In this document: positions 47,599 to 59,488 of the stretch, piece after piece
How positions within the stretch are numbered: the stretch's first letter is position 1
Layout: each line of letters begins with the position of its first letter
From: Ehretia macrophylla
Taxonomy: Eukaryota; Streptophyta; Magnoliopsida; Boraginales; Ehretiaceae
Length of the DNA: 64,000 nucleotides
Reading direction: 5' to 3'
Assembly (NCBI GenBank): GCA_037974665.1
Contig: CM075769.1
Span: 78,577,190-78,641,189, forward strand
The notes under the pieces: model-generated
Told to the model about the DNA's origin: nothing
Databases searched by the model: none
The model's input: only the letters and a program-made list of their open reading frames with translations
Program-made: the position numbers and the translations under genes

Positions 47599-48155
47599 GT
47601 CATGTTGAGGGCACAATTCCATTATGTGTTAACGGTTCACAGTCCCAGCCTAGAGAGATGGCCCATTCAAAAGGCCCAATAGGCATAAGGACAACCCATC
47701 TACTTCAACAACGCAGCATGCTTGCAAGACGTGATATCGACACGTTGTAGGGCCCTCTGATGTCCCGCGGGTCAAGTTGTCGTCCTTTTAACAGTTCACG
47801 ACGTACTATCCGGGACGAAAAAATAGAGGAAAAGAAGAAAAGTGGCTTGAAACTGATGAAAACATTCAATTTTGGGCTCCAAAAATGGGCACAGCGAGCA
47901 AGCTTTCTACCCCCGTCGTAGAGCTCTCAGAGAGCTTTGCAACGGTATGTTGTGTGCCGCGTAACACTTTACAGACCAAAGTTATGGGCATTGGAGCGAC
48001 GGAGACCTGGTCACAAACCGTACGCCTTCGGTTTGCAGGCTCAGCCTCTTCGTCAAGCGAAGTTGTCTTGCCCAATGTTCTGTGGGAATCATTAATAGAG
48101 ATTTGGTGGATAAAGTATCTTGGCAACCCTAACCAGGGCAAAAAAAATTGAAAAG

Positions 48156-48274
48156 GGGGTACAACACGAGGACTTCCCAGGGGTTCACCTATCCTAGTAC
48201 TACTCTGGCCCAAGCACGCTTAACTTCGGAGTTCTTATGGGATCCGATGCATTACTGCTGGTATGATCGCACCC
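48156..48274 (-). rRNA. 5S rRNA, copy 39
   Basis: Full length. Seven differences: nt20 C>G, nt28 C>T, nt39 C>A, nt68 G>C, nt85 G>A, nt91 C>A, nt114 C>T. nt68 G>C is shared with copy 40. Confidence 0.93.
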
Positions 48275-48832
48275 GTCATGTTGAATGCGCAATTCCTTTA
48301 TGTGTTAACGGTTCACAGTCGCAGCCTAGAGAGATGGCCCATTCAAAAGGCTCAATAGGCTTAACGGCAACCCATCCGCTTCAACAACGCAGCAAGCTTG
48401 CAAGACGTGATATCGACACGTTGTAGGTCCCTCTGTTGTTCAGCGAGTCAGGTTGTTGTCCTTTTAACAGTTCACGACGTACTATCTAGGACGAAAAAAC
48501 AGAGCAAAAGAAGAAAAGAGGCCTGAAACTGAAGAAAACGTTTAATTTTGGGCTCCAAAAATGTGCACAGCGAGCATGCTGGCTTCCCCCGTCGTAGAGC
48601 AGTCAGAGAGCTTTGCAACGGTATGCTGTCCACCGCGTAACTCCTAACGGATCAAAAGTTATGGGCACGGGAGTGACGGGGACCTGGTCACAAGCCCTAC
48701 GCCCTCGGTTTCCGGGACCAGCCTCTACGTGAAACGAAGTTGTCTTGCCCAATGTTCCGTGGGATTCGGTAATAGAAATTTGATGGATAAAGTATCTTGG
48801 CAACCCTAACTGGAGCAAAAAAAATTGAAAAG

Positions 48833-48924
48833 GGGGTGCAACACGAGGACTTCCCAGGGGGTCACCCATCCTAGTACTACTCTGGCTCAAGCACGCTTAA
48901 CTTCAGAGTTCTGATGGGATCCGG
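48833..48924 (-). pseudogene. 5S rRNA copy 40, 3' part, cut by solo LTR D
   Basis: nt 28-119 of the gene, ending in the TCCGG target copy. Changes: nt47 C>T, nt65 G>A, nt68 G>C. It keeps the internal promoter but has lost its natural 5' end and upstream elements. Confidence 0.93.
48920..48924. other. Target site duplication, element D, left copy
   Basis: TCCGG within the 5S gene, repeated at 52777-52781. Confidence 0.93.
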
Positions 48925-51900
48925 TGTGAGGCCCGACCCCGAATAACGTGTCCTACCTCGATTTGTGCGCCTTAAACCTAAAATTATATGACCGACCTAG
49001 GATTACGTGCCCCGTCTTGGTTTTTGTGCATGCCTCGTTATACGTGCATTAACCTAGAATTGTGTGCCATAATTCTCGATATACGTACGATACCTAGATA
49101 AACATGCCATGACCTTAATTTACGTGCGAGACCTTGATTTGAGTTTGTCTCTTCGTTTCGTGTGTATTAACCTTGAACCACGTGCTTTAACCTAGGTTTA
49201 AGAGTCGTGTCTTGAATTACGTGCATTGCATTGAATTACGTGCCATATTTTGATCTACGTACATTCACCTAGGGTTGCATGAGTTAGCATTAGAATCCAT
49301 GCATTTATCTTGAAGTACGTGCATTAGTCTTGAAGTTCGTGTCTATCTCGTAATTCGTGCCCTAGACCTAGGAATCCGTGCCACCACGCTAATCAATAAA
49401 GAATCCTACACAAAGCACAAGACAATAAAATAATCTTACACAATCCACTAACTATTATTATAATCCTAATTCAAATCTCTACAAAATCCACTAACAATAA
49501 ACAATTCAATCTACACAAACACCTAAACATTCTTTATTCTTTATTCTCACCCAAAACCAATGCACCTCAAATTTCACCCTTATTATAATCCATAATATGT
49601 TAAATAGAATCTGAAATTTCAGTAATTTGCAAGCCCTTGGCTGACCACTAAGTGCATTTAGTCTAGCATTGCATAATTTATTCATAATCCTAGACAAATT
49701 ATGACAAAACACTTACCCAATGCATTAAAATTTGCCCAAAACCACCTCAATTTCCTCTCATTTTCGACCAAACCACTCATGGCCCATGCTAACATTTTAA
49801 ATTCCACCTTGAAGACACAAAAATCTGATTCACCAAGCTCAAGGCTGAACATGCTCATCAAAAATTGCAAAAGGCTTTATTCCTTGTCATATTTTTGTCA
49901 CATTCTCTCATTTCCTTCAACTTCTCTCACTACCCTCTCATTTCCTCTCTCCATTTCGGTTCTTGGCTGAGTTATCTATCTCCTTGGCTTGTCTTCTTCA
50001 TAACTTAGCCAATCCAAGTCAAGCAAACATCAAGAAAGTCGAGCAAACAAGCTAGAGTTCGAAAATCACTCATGCATGTGCATTGAAGCTTCATTTTCGG
50101 CCTAGGTGAGTTACTAAGCTTCCATTTCTTTTCTTCAAGTCCTAACTACATGCATGTGCTAAGAGATTGATCACTAAGCTAGGAAAAATAGAGAAACCAA
50201 GTTGGAATCTCGGCTAAGCAAGAAGAAGAAGAGATTTGAAGCATCAACAAGTTTTTGTGCATCTTTGTGGTTGATTGCTAAGGTGAGGGTTAAAAACCTT
50301 TTGAAAACTCTTCAAAATTTCACATGCATGCTCATAAATGTATGCATTTGCTTCTGTACTTGAGATATATGGTCGTTCATAAGCTTAAACAACCATGCAT
50401 GGCAAGATCTTGGCTTGAAAATGATGCTAGGTGAAGTCGAAATGGATGACAGCTCTCTGACCAGTCTGTTCGAGGTACGTTTAGCTAGGAAAATGATGTT
50501 AAAAATGCTTGAAAATTGGTAGGTGACTAGTTTGGACAGTTTTGAACATCTTTCCCAGAAATAGGACGAAGCTAATTTTGACTCTAAGGTCCTCAAAATG
50601 GCAAATCATTAAAATGTGACCAAATCTGGAAATCTGGAAAAATGAATCAGGTTTTGGCAGATGCACTGACCTTGTGGAACGAACCATATTTGACTTAGTA
50701 AACGTTTCCCAAAATGTATGAAATTTGGTGTGATGCTATATTTTTCAGTACTGGACAATTTTGTCAGAAATGGACGAAAGCTAATTCTGACTCTAAGGAC
50801 CTTAAAATCGCCTTTTTCTGAAATGTGTGCAAATCTGGACAGTTTTGTGCTCCCTCACTGTTTCGGCTATAACTAATGATTCTGAACTCCACTTGATGCA
50901 AGGTTTGTTTCTGAGTTTAGTTAACTTCTTAAGATTTAATTTGACATCTTATTTACTGAATTTGGAGATTGTTTGATTATCCCATTGATTATGAGAAAAC
51001 AGCCTATTGCAGTAAAGGTTTTATTTAGCCATATGCTTGGAAAATTGTTGTAACCTCTCTTGTGACACTAATTGTGTGGAAATGTGGTGTTGGGATGTTA
51101 TGTGGACTGTTATGAGCACTTGAGGATGTTGAATTAAATGATGCAAGACTTGAGAATGATCTTGAGTGGACTTAGGGTTTTAATCACACGATTAAGCATG
51201 AAATGGAAACCCTATTGACTAGGTAGTTTTGCTAAGTGTTGATTCTTGGTTATTGTGTGGAAATTATATGCTTAGTGGGCTGCCTGTAATTGTCTTATAA
51301 CTTCAAATGTGATTTTGACCATTGCATGTTGTCATATAAGCTTTTCTTGCAACCGAACCCACGTAAATGTTGTTGCATGTTGAATATTCGTATCACTTGA
51401 ATACGTGAACTTTGAAATGAGTTATATGGCTTGACTTGCATGTGTTACATGGCTGCCCGTTTAATGTTCATATGGCTCTATATGCTTTTCAAGTGAAATT
51501 ATTTGTCTTATCGTGCCTTGTTTGATTACTTGACAACGTGCGATCTTATAACTGCTCGGAGGCGACCTACTTTGTTGTCCTCCTAATGTGATATGTTAAA
51601 TGTTATAAATGTGCATTGCATACGAGGTTGCAACCTTTCAGTGTGGCATGGTAGTGTTTCACGCACGCCGGGCGGCATCGGGCTTGCCGGTGTTACCGTG
51701 ACTACCATGGTCCAATTCCCTCTCTCGCTTGGCATTTCACCCTCGAAGAGTTGGGTTGTAGGATTTCGGGGTACATCCGGAGTACACCCACCTGGCGTGT
51801 TTTGGGGATGAATTAAAGTCGGCCGCAACTCCTGTTACTTGACTTGATCTGAGAGCAATAGCTCACCGTATCCTTTTACTACGTGTATAAGTACTCTCGC

Positions 51901-52776
51901 TTGGTCCCTGGAGGACCTCGGGGAGGAAAGACTGGCATTCCTGTTCCTGTATCTTATATCATTGTTATATTTATGCTTGCAAAAGGATTTTCATAATTGA
52001 ACCGAAAAATGAGTTTCAAAGCATATTTCTCGTTCCCCCTCGCTGAGTTCATAAGGACTCACCCTCTTTTCATCACAGGTGAAGAAGATCCAGAACAGGT
52101 ACCCGAGGATGGTGTGCCTAATGATGAACCCCTGGAGTGAATGCATGTCATTGCTTATTTTGCTTGATTGTGACTACTTGTGAACTTTTTGCTACTTGAA
52201 GACTATTTCCCTTACGTTATTTGTTGTTTGTGATGTAAAAGACCCCCGTTGTAATTTAGGGTCTAATTTTGGTTTGTACTTATATTTAGTAGACTGATAC
52301 TAGACATACTATGATCGTTTGCGCTTTTATTATCACTAGTATCTATCATAGGTTATGATGCTTAGTTAAGGAATAGACAAATGAACTTATCCAATCTGAA
52401 CAGGTACTCGCTAATAAGCTAAGATCAACAGGTATATTTTGAAACGAGGATAAATGGACAAACGAGACATAGTATCATGCTAGGTTATATATTAAACGGG
52501 ACGTCGAAATAACCAATAGCCAACTCAATTGATGATAAAATAAGTAAACTCTAGCCGAGAATGAACTTGAATTGAAAGTTTTGAGCCTGTTAGAAAATTT
52601 AAGTCAAAACAAAGAGCCCAATTACAGCCGTTATGCTGCTGGATTTCCAAAAAATTTTGGAGTCTAGAATAAAACGTTAAGTGTTAAACCTCCTAGAATG
52701 ATTAAGAATGTGAAAGGACTTGAATGTTTAGATCACACCCTAGTCTAACTTTTACAGGCCGGGTTGGGGCGTGACA
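48925..52776 (+). mobile_element. Element D: solo LTR of the same family
   Basis: A single 3,852-bp LTR running from TGTGAGGCCC to GGCGTGACA, flanked by perfect TCCGG copies, with no PBS, polypurine tract or interior. This is the product expected from recombination between the two LTRs of one full element. It is the longest LTR here; part of the extra length is in its CGTG repeat array (about 48945-49385), which has additional repeats after 49230. GC-richer block at about 51545-51840. No protein frame called. Confidence 0.93.
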
Positions 52777-52781
52777 TCCGG
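52777..52781. other. Target site duplication, element D, right copy
   Basis: TCCGG, matching 48920-48924. Confidence 0.93.
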
Positions 52782-52808
52782 TGCATTAGTGCCGGTTTGA
52801 TTGCACCT
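52777..52808 (-). pseudogene. 5S rRNA copy 40, 5' part, cut by solo LTR D
   Basis: The 5' 32 nt of the interrupted gene with nt1 G>A, nt7 G>A, nt12 T>A and nt16 A>G. Together with 48833-48924, minus the 5-bp duplication, it makes 119 nt. Confidence 0.92.
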
Positions 52809-53365
52809 TTCATGTTGAGGGCACAATTCCTATATGTGTTAACGGTTCACAGTCCCAGCCTAGAGAGATAGCCCATTCAAAAGGCCCAATGGGCAAAACG
52901 ACAACCCATCCGCTTCAACAACGCAGCATCCTCGCAAGACGTGATATCAACACGTTGTAGGGCCCTCTGATGGCCCGTGAGACTGGTTGACGTCCTTTTA
53001 ACAGTTCACAAGGTACGATCCGGGACGGAAATACAGAGCAAAAGAAGAAAAGTGGCCGGAAACTGATGAAAACGTTCGATTTTGGCTACAAATACGGGCA
53101 CAGCGAGTAAGCTGGCTACCCCCGTCGTAGAGCTCTCAGAGAGCTTTCCAACGGTATACTGTGCGCCGCGTAACTCCTTATGGATCAAAAGCTATGGGCA
53201 TCAGAGCAACGGAGACCTGGTCACAAACCCTACGCCCTCGGTTTGTGGGCCCAGCCTCTACGTGAAGCGAAGTTGTCTTGCCCAATGTTCTGTGGCATTC
53301 AATAATATAGATTTGGTGGATAAAGTATCTTGGCAACCCTAACCAGGGCAAAAAAAATTGAAAAG

Positions 53366-53484
53366 GGGGTGCAACACGAGGACTTCCCAGGGGGTCACCC
53401 ATCCTAGTACTATTCTCGCCCAAGCTCTCTTAACTTCGGAGTTTTGATGGGATCCGGTGCATTAGTGCTGGTATGATCGCACCC
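53366..53484 (-). rRNA. 5S rRNA, copy 41
   Basis: Full length. Four differences: nt41 G>A, nt57 C>A, nt59 T>A, nt72 G>A. The A-box pair nt57/59 is shared only with copy 43. Confidence 0.94.
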
Positions 53485-54042
53485 ATCATGTTGAGGGCAC
53501 AATTCCTTTATGTGTTAACGGTTCACAATCCCAACCTTGAGAGATGGCCCATTCAAAAGGCCCAATGGGCTTAACGACAACCCATCCACTTCAACAACGC
53601 AGCATGCTTGTAAGTCGTGATATCGACACGTTGTAGGGCCCTCTGATATCCCGCAAGTCAGCTTGTTGTCCTTTTAACAGTTCACGACGTACGATCCGGG
53701 ACGGAAAAACAAAGCAAAAGGAGAAAAGTGTCCTGAAACTGATGAAAACATTCGATTCTGGGCTCCAAAAATAGGCACATTGAGCAAGCTGGCTGCCCCC
53801 GTCGTAGAGCTCTCAGAGATCTTTGCAACGGTATGCTTTTCGCCACCTAACTCCTTACAGATCAAAATTTATGGGCACCGGAGCGACGAAGACCTGGTCA
53901 ATAACCCTACGCCCTCGGTTTACGGGCCTAGCCTCTACTTAAAGTGAAGTTGTCTTGCCCAATGTTCTGTGGGATTCAGTAATAGAGATTTGGTAGATAA
54001 AGTACCTTGGCAACCCTAACCCGGGCAAAAAAAATTGAAAAG

Positions 54043-54161
54043 GGTGTGCAACACGAGGACTTCCCAAGTGGTCACCCATCCTAGTGCTACTCTTGCCTAA
54101 GCACGCATAACTTCGTAGTTCTAATGGTATCCGGTGCATTAGTGCTAGTATGATCACACCC
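54043..54161 (-). rRNA. 5S rRNA, copy 42
   Basis: Full length but degenerate, twelve differences: nt6 C>T, nt15 C>T, nt34 C>A, nt39 C>T, nt46 C>A, nt55 A>T, nt64 G>A, nt68 G>A, nt76 T>C, nt93 C>A, nt95 C>T, nt117 C>A. Nine are shared with copy 44. Confidence 0.9.
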
Positions 54162-54716
54162 GACATGTTGAGGGCACAATTGCTTTATGGGTTAACTAAT
54201 CACAGTCCCAGCCTAGAGAGATGGCCCATTCAAAAGGCCCAATGGGCTTAACGACAACCCTTCCGCTTCAACAACGCAGCATGCTTGCAGGACGTGATAT
54301 CGAGATGTTGTTGCACCCTCTGATGTCCCGCGAGTCAGGTTGTCGTCCTTTTAACAGTTCACGATGTACTATACAGCACAAAAAAACAGAGCAAAAGAAG
54401 AAAAGTGGCATGAATCTGATGAAAACGTTCAATTTTGGGCTCCAAAAAGGGCACAGTGAGCAAGCTGGCAGCCCCCATCGTAGAGCACTCAGAGAGCTTT
54501 TCAACGGTATGTTGTGCGCCGCGCAACTCCTTACAGATCAAAAGTTATGGGTACCAGAGCAACGGACCTGGTCACAAATCCTACGCCCTCGGTTTGCGGG
54601 CCCGTCTTCTATGTGAAGCGAAGTTGTCTTGCCCAATGTTCTGTGGCATTCAGTAATACAGATTTGGTGGATAAAGTTTCTTGGCAACCCTAACCAGGGC
54701 AAAAAAAATTGAAAAG

Positions 54717-54835
54717 GGGGTGCAACACGAGGACATCCCAGGGGGTCACCCATCCTAGTACTACTCTCGCCCAAGCTCTCTTAACTTCGGAGTTCTGATG
54801 GGATCCGGTGCATTAGTGCTGGTATGATCTCACCC
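54717..54835 (-). rRNA. 5S rRNA, copy 43
   Basis: Full length. Four differences: nt6 C>A, nt57 C>A, nt59 T>A, nt101 A>T. Confidence 0.94.
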
Positions 54836-55392
54836 ATCATGTCGAGGGCACAATTCCTTTATGTGTTAACAGTTCACAGTCCCAACCTAGAGAGATGGCC
54901 AATTCAAAAGGCCCAATAGGCTTAACGACAACCCATCCACTTCAACAACACAGCATGCTTGTAAGTCGCGATATCGACACATTGTAGGGCCCTCTGATGT
55001 CCCGCGAGTCAGGTTGTCGTCCTTTTAATAGTTCCCGACGTACAATCCGGGACGGAAAAACAGAGCAAAAGAAGAAAAGTGTCTTGAAACATATGAGAAC
55101 GTTCAATTTTGGGCTCCAAAAATGGCACATCGAGCAAGCAGGCTGCCCCCGTCGTAGAGCTCTCGGAAAGCTTTGCAACGGTATGCTGTACGCCACCTAA
55201 CTCCTTACGGATCAAAATTTATGGGCACCAGAGCGACGAAGACCTGGTCAATAACCCTACGCCCTCGGTTTACGGGCCTAGCCTCTACTTAAAGCGAAGT
55301 TGTCTTGCCCAATGTTCCGGGGGATTCAGTAATAGAGATTTGGTAGATAAAGTACCTTGGCAACCCTAACCCGGGCAAAAAAAATTGAAAAG

Positions 55393-55511
55393 GGTGTACA
55401 ACACGAGGACTTCCCAAGTGGTCACCCATCCTAGTACTACTCTCGCCTAAGCACGCATAACTTCGTAGTTCTAATGGTATCTGGTGCATTAGTGCTCGTA
55501 TGATCACACCC
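55393..55511 (-). rRNA. 5S rRNA, copy 44
   Basis: Full length but degenerate, twelve differences: nt6 C>T, nt15 C>G, nt30 G>A, nt34 C>A, nt39 C>T, nt46 C>A, nt55 A>T, nt64 G>A, nt93 C>A, nt95 C>T, nt114 C>T, nt117 C>A. Confidence 0.9.
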
Positions 55512-56069
55512 GACATGTGGAGGGCACAATTGCTTTATGGGTTAACTAATCACAGTCCCAGCCTAGAGAAATGGCCCATTCAAAAGGCCCAATGGGCTTA
55601 ACGACAACCCTTCCGCTTCAACAACGCAGCATGCTTGCAGGACGTGATATCGACATGTTGTTGCGCCCTCTGATGTCCCGCGAGTTAGGTTGTCGTCCTT
55701 TTAACAGTTCACGATGTACTATACGGTACAGAAAAACAGAACAAAAGAAGAAAAGTGGCATGAATCTAATGAAAACGTTCGATTTTGGGCTCCAAAAACA
55801 GGCACAGTGAGCAAGCTAGCAGCCCCCATCGTAGAGCTCTCAGAGAGCTTTGCAACGGTATGTTGTGCACCGCGCAACTCCTTACAGATCAAAAGCTATG
55901 GGCACTAGAGCGATGGAGACCTGGTCACAAACCCTACGCCCTCGGTTTGCGGGCCTAGCCTCTTCGTGAGGCGAAGTTGTCTTGTCCAATGTTCCGTGGG
56001 TTTCAGTTATAGAGATTTGGTGGATAAAGTATCTTGGCAACCTTAACCAGGGCAAAAAAAATTGAAAAT

Positions 56070-56188
56070 AGGGTGCAACACGAGGACTTCCCAGGGGGTC
56101 ACCCAACCTAATACTACTCTCGCCCAAGCACGCTTAACTTCGGAGTTCTGATGGGATCCGGTGCATTGGTGCTAGTATGATCGCCCCC
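56070..56188 (-). rRNA. 5S rRNA, copy 45
   Basis: Full length. Six differences: nt4 T>G, nt15 C>T, nt21 T>C, nt78 C>T, nt83 A>T, nt119 C>T. Confidence 0.94.
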
Positions 56189-56745
56189 GTCATGTTGAGG
56201 GCACAATTCCTATATGTGTTCATGGTTCACATCCCCAGCCTAGAGAGATGGCCCATTCAAAAGGTCCAATGGACTTAACGACAACCCATCCGCTTGAACA
56301 ACGCAGAATCCTCGCAAGACGTGATAGCAACACGTTCTAGGGCCCTCTGATGTCCCGTGAGACTGGTTGTCGTCCTTTTAATAGTTCACGACGTACGATC
56401 CGGGAGGAAAAAACAGAGCAAAAGAAGAAAAGTGGCCTTAAACTGATGAAAACGTTCGATTTTGGGCTACAAATACGGGCAAAGCGAGCAAGGTATCTGC
56501 CCCCGTCGTAGAGTTCTCAGAGAGCATTCCAACGGCATGCTGTAAGCCGCGTAACTCCTTACGGATCAAAAGTTATGGGCACCGGAGCGACGGAGACCTG
56601 GTCATAAATCCTACGCCCTCGATTTGCGGTCTCAGCCTCTACGTGAAGCGAAGTTGTCTTGCCTAATGTTTTGTGGCATTCAGTAATAGAGATTTGGGGG
56701 ATAAAGTATCTTGGCAACCCTAACCAGGGCAAAAAAAATGAAAAA

Positions 56746-56863
56746 GGGGTGCAACACGAGGACTTCCTAGGGGTCACCCATCCTAGTACTACTCTCACCC
56801 AAGCACGCTTAACTTCAGAGTTCTGATGGGATCCGGTGCATTAGTGCCGGTATGATCGCACCC
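56746..56863 (-). rRNA. 5S rRNA, copy 46 (118 nt)
   Basis: One C missing from the run at nt 91-95. Other differences: nt16 A>G, nt47 C>T, nt67 C>T, nt97 G>A. The spacer on its right carries the 37-bp deletion near 57246. Confidence 0.93.
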
Positions 56864-57384
56864 ATCATGTTGAGGGCACAATTCTTTTATGTGTTAACGG
56901 TTCACAGTCCCAGCCTAGAGAGATGGCCCATTCAAAAGGACCAATGGGCTTAACGACAACACATCCTCTTCAACAACGCAGCATCCGTGCAAGATATGAT
57001 ATCGACACGTTGTAGGGCCCTCTAATGTCCCGCGAGTTAGGTTGTCGTCCTTTTAACAGTCCACGACGTACGATCCGGGACAGAAAAACAGAGCAAAAGA
57101 AGAAAAGTGGCCTGAAACTAATCAAAACATTCGATTTAGAGCTCCAAAAATTGGTACAACGAGCAATCTGGCTACCCTCATCGTAGAGCTCTCAGAGAGC
57201 TTTGTAACAGTATGCTGTGCTCCGCGTAACTCCTTACGGATCAAAACCGTACGCCCTCGGTTTGCAGGCCCAGCCTATACGTGAAGCGAAGTTGTCTTGC
57301 CCAATGTTCCGTGGGATTCTATAATAGAGAATTGGTGGATAAAGTATCTTGGCAACCCTAACCATGGCAAAAAAAATTGAAAAG

Positions 57385-57503
57385 GGGGTACAACACGAGG
57401 ACTTCCCAGGGGGTCAACCATCCTAGTACTACTCTCGCCCAAGCACGCTTAACTTCAGAGATCTGATGGGATTCGGTGCATTAGTGCTGGCATGATCGCA
57501 CCC
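57385..57503 (-). rRNA. 5S rRNA, copy 47
   Basis: Full length. Six differences: nt13 A>G, nt31 G>A, nt43 A>T, nt47 C>T, nt87 G>T, nt114 C>T. Confidence 0.94.
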
Positions 57504-58061
57504 ATCATGTTGAGGGCACAATTCTTTTATGTGTTAACGGTTCACAGTCCCAGTCGAGAGAGATGTCCCATTCAAAAGGACCAATGGCCTTAACGACAAC
57601 ACATCCCCTTCAACAACACAGCATCCTTGCAAGACGTGATATCGACACGTTGTAGGGCCCTCTGATGTCACGTGAATCAGGTTTTCGTCCTTTTAACAGT
57701 TCACGACGTACGATCCAGGACTGAAAAACAGAGAAAAAGAAGAAAAGTGGCCTGAAACTAATGAAAACGTTCGATTTTGGGCTCCAAAAATGGGCACAAC
57801 GAGTAAGCTGGCAGCCCCCGTCGTGGAGCTCTTTGAGAGCTTTGCAACGGTATGCTGTGCGTCGCGTAACTCCTTACAGATCAAAAGGTATGGGCACTGA
57901 AGTGACGGACACCTGGTCACAAACCCTACGCCCTCGGTTTGCGGGCCCAGCCTCTACGTGAAGCGAAGTTTTCTTGCCTAATGTTCTGTGGGATTCAGTA
58001 ATAGATATGTGGTGGATAAAGTATCTTGGCAACCCTAACCAGGGAAAAAAAAATTGAAAAG

Positions 58062-58180
58062 GGGGTACAACAAGAGGACTTCCCAAAGGGTCACCCATCT
58101 TAGTACTACTCTCGCCCAAGCATGCTTAACTTCGGAGTTCTTATGGGATCCGGTGCATTAGTGCTGGTTTGATTGCTCCC
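58062..58180 (-). rRNA. 5S rRNA, copy 48
   Basis: Full length but degenerate, ten differences: nt4 T>A, nt7 G>A, nt12 T>A, nt39 C>A, nt58 G>A, nt81 G>A, nt94 C>T, nt95 C>T, nt108 G>T, nt114 C>T. Confidence 0.91.
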
Positions 58181-58738
58181 ATCATGTTGAGGGCACAATT
58201 CCTTTATGTGTTAACGGTTCACAATCCCAGCCTAGAGAGATGGCCCATTCAAAAGGCCCAATGGGCTTAACGATAACCTATCCGCTTCAGCAACGCAGCA
58301 TCCTCGCAAGACGTGATATCGACACGTTGTAGGGCCCTCTGATGTACCGCGAGTCAGGTTGTCATCCTTTTAACAGCTAACGACGTACGATACGGGATGG
58401 AAAAATGGGGCAAAAGAAGAAAAGTGGCCTAAAACTGATGAAAACGTTTGATTTTGGGCTCCATAAATGGGCACAACGAGCAAGCTGGCTGTCCCCGTTG
58501 TTGAGCTCTCAGAGAGCTTTGCAACGGGATGCTGTGCGTCGCGTAACTCCTTATAGATCAAAAGTTTTGGGCATCGGAGCGACGGAGAACTGGTCACAAA
58601 TCCTATGTCCTCGGTTTGCGGGCCCGGCCTCTACGTGAAGCGAATTTGTCTTGCCCAATGTTCCATGGGATACGGTAATAGAGATTTGGTGGATAAAGTA
58701 TCTTGGCAGCCCTAAACAGGGCAAAAAAAATTGAAAAG

Positions 58739-58857
58739 GGGGTCCAACACGAGGACTTCCCAGGGGGTCACCCATCCTAGTACTACTCTCGCCCAAGCAC
58801 GCTTAACTTCAGAGTTCTGATGGGATCCGGTGCATTAGTGCTGGTATGATTGCACCC
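58739..58857 (-). rRNA. 5S rRNA, copy 49 (near consensus)
   Basis: Full length with three differences: nt7 G>A, nt47 C>T, nt114 C>G. Internal promoter boxes match consensus. The spacer on its right has the 46-bp deletion near 59287. Confidence 0.95.
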
Positions 58858-59369
58858 GTCATGTTGAGGGCAAAATTCCTATATGTGTTAACGATTTACA
58901 GACCCAGCCTAGAGAGATGGCCCATTCAAAAGGCGCAATGGACTTAACGACAATCCATATGCTACAACAACGCAGCATCCTCGCAAGACGTGATATGGAC
59001 ACGTTGTAGGGCCCTCTGATGTCCTGCAAGTCAGGTTGTCGTCCTTTTCACAGTTCACGACGTACGATCCGGGATAGAAAAACATAGCGAAAGAAGAAAA
59101 GTGGCCTGAAACTGATGAAAACGTTCTATTTTGTGCTACAAAAATGGGTACTGCAAGCAAGCTGGCTGTCCCCGACGTAGTGCTCTCAGAGAGCTTTGCA
59201 ACGGTATGCTGTGCGCTGCGTAACTCCTTACGGATCAAAAGTTAAGGGCACCGGAGTGACATAGATCTAGTCACAAACCCTACGCCCAATGTTCTGTGCG
59301 ATTCAGTGATAGAGATTTGGTGGATAAAGTATCTTGGTAACCCTAACCAGGGGAAAAAAAATTGAAAAT

Positions 59370-59488
59370 GGGGTGCAACATGAGGACTTCCCAGAGGGTC
59401 ACCCATCCTAGAACTACTCTCGCCCATGCACATTTAACTTCGTAGTTCTGATGGGATCCGGTGCATCAGTGCTGGTATGATCGCACCC
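59370..59488 (-). rRNA. 5S rRNA, copy 50
   Basis: Full length. Eight differences: nt22 A>G, nt46 C>A, nt56 G>A, nt57 C>T, nt62 T>A, nt77 A>T, nt94 C>T, nt108 G>A. Three are in the A box. Confidence 0.92.

Larger units (their letters stand above)
42651..48924 (-). repeat. 5S rDNA tandem array, block 3 (units 31-40)
   Basis: Nine full genes and most of a tenth at 675-677 bp steps. Phase is continuous across element C (677 bp once it and one target copy are removed). Includes a clean one-unit duplication (copies 35 and 36). Spacers contain only the array motifs. Confidence 0.96.
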
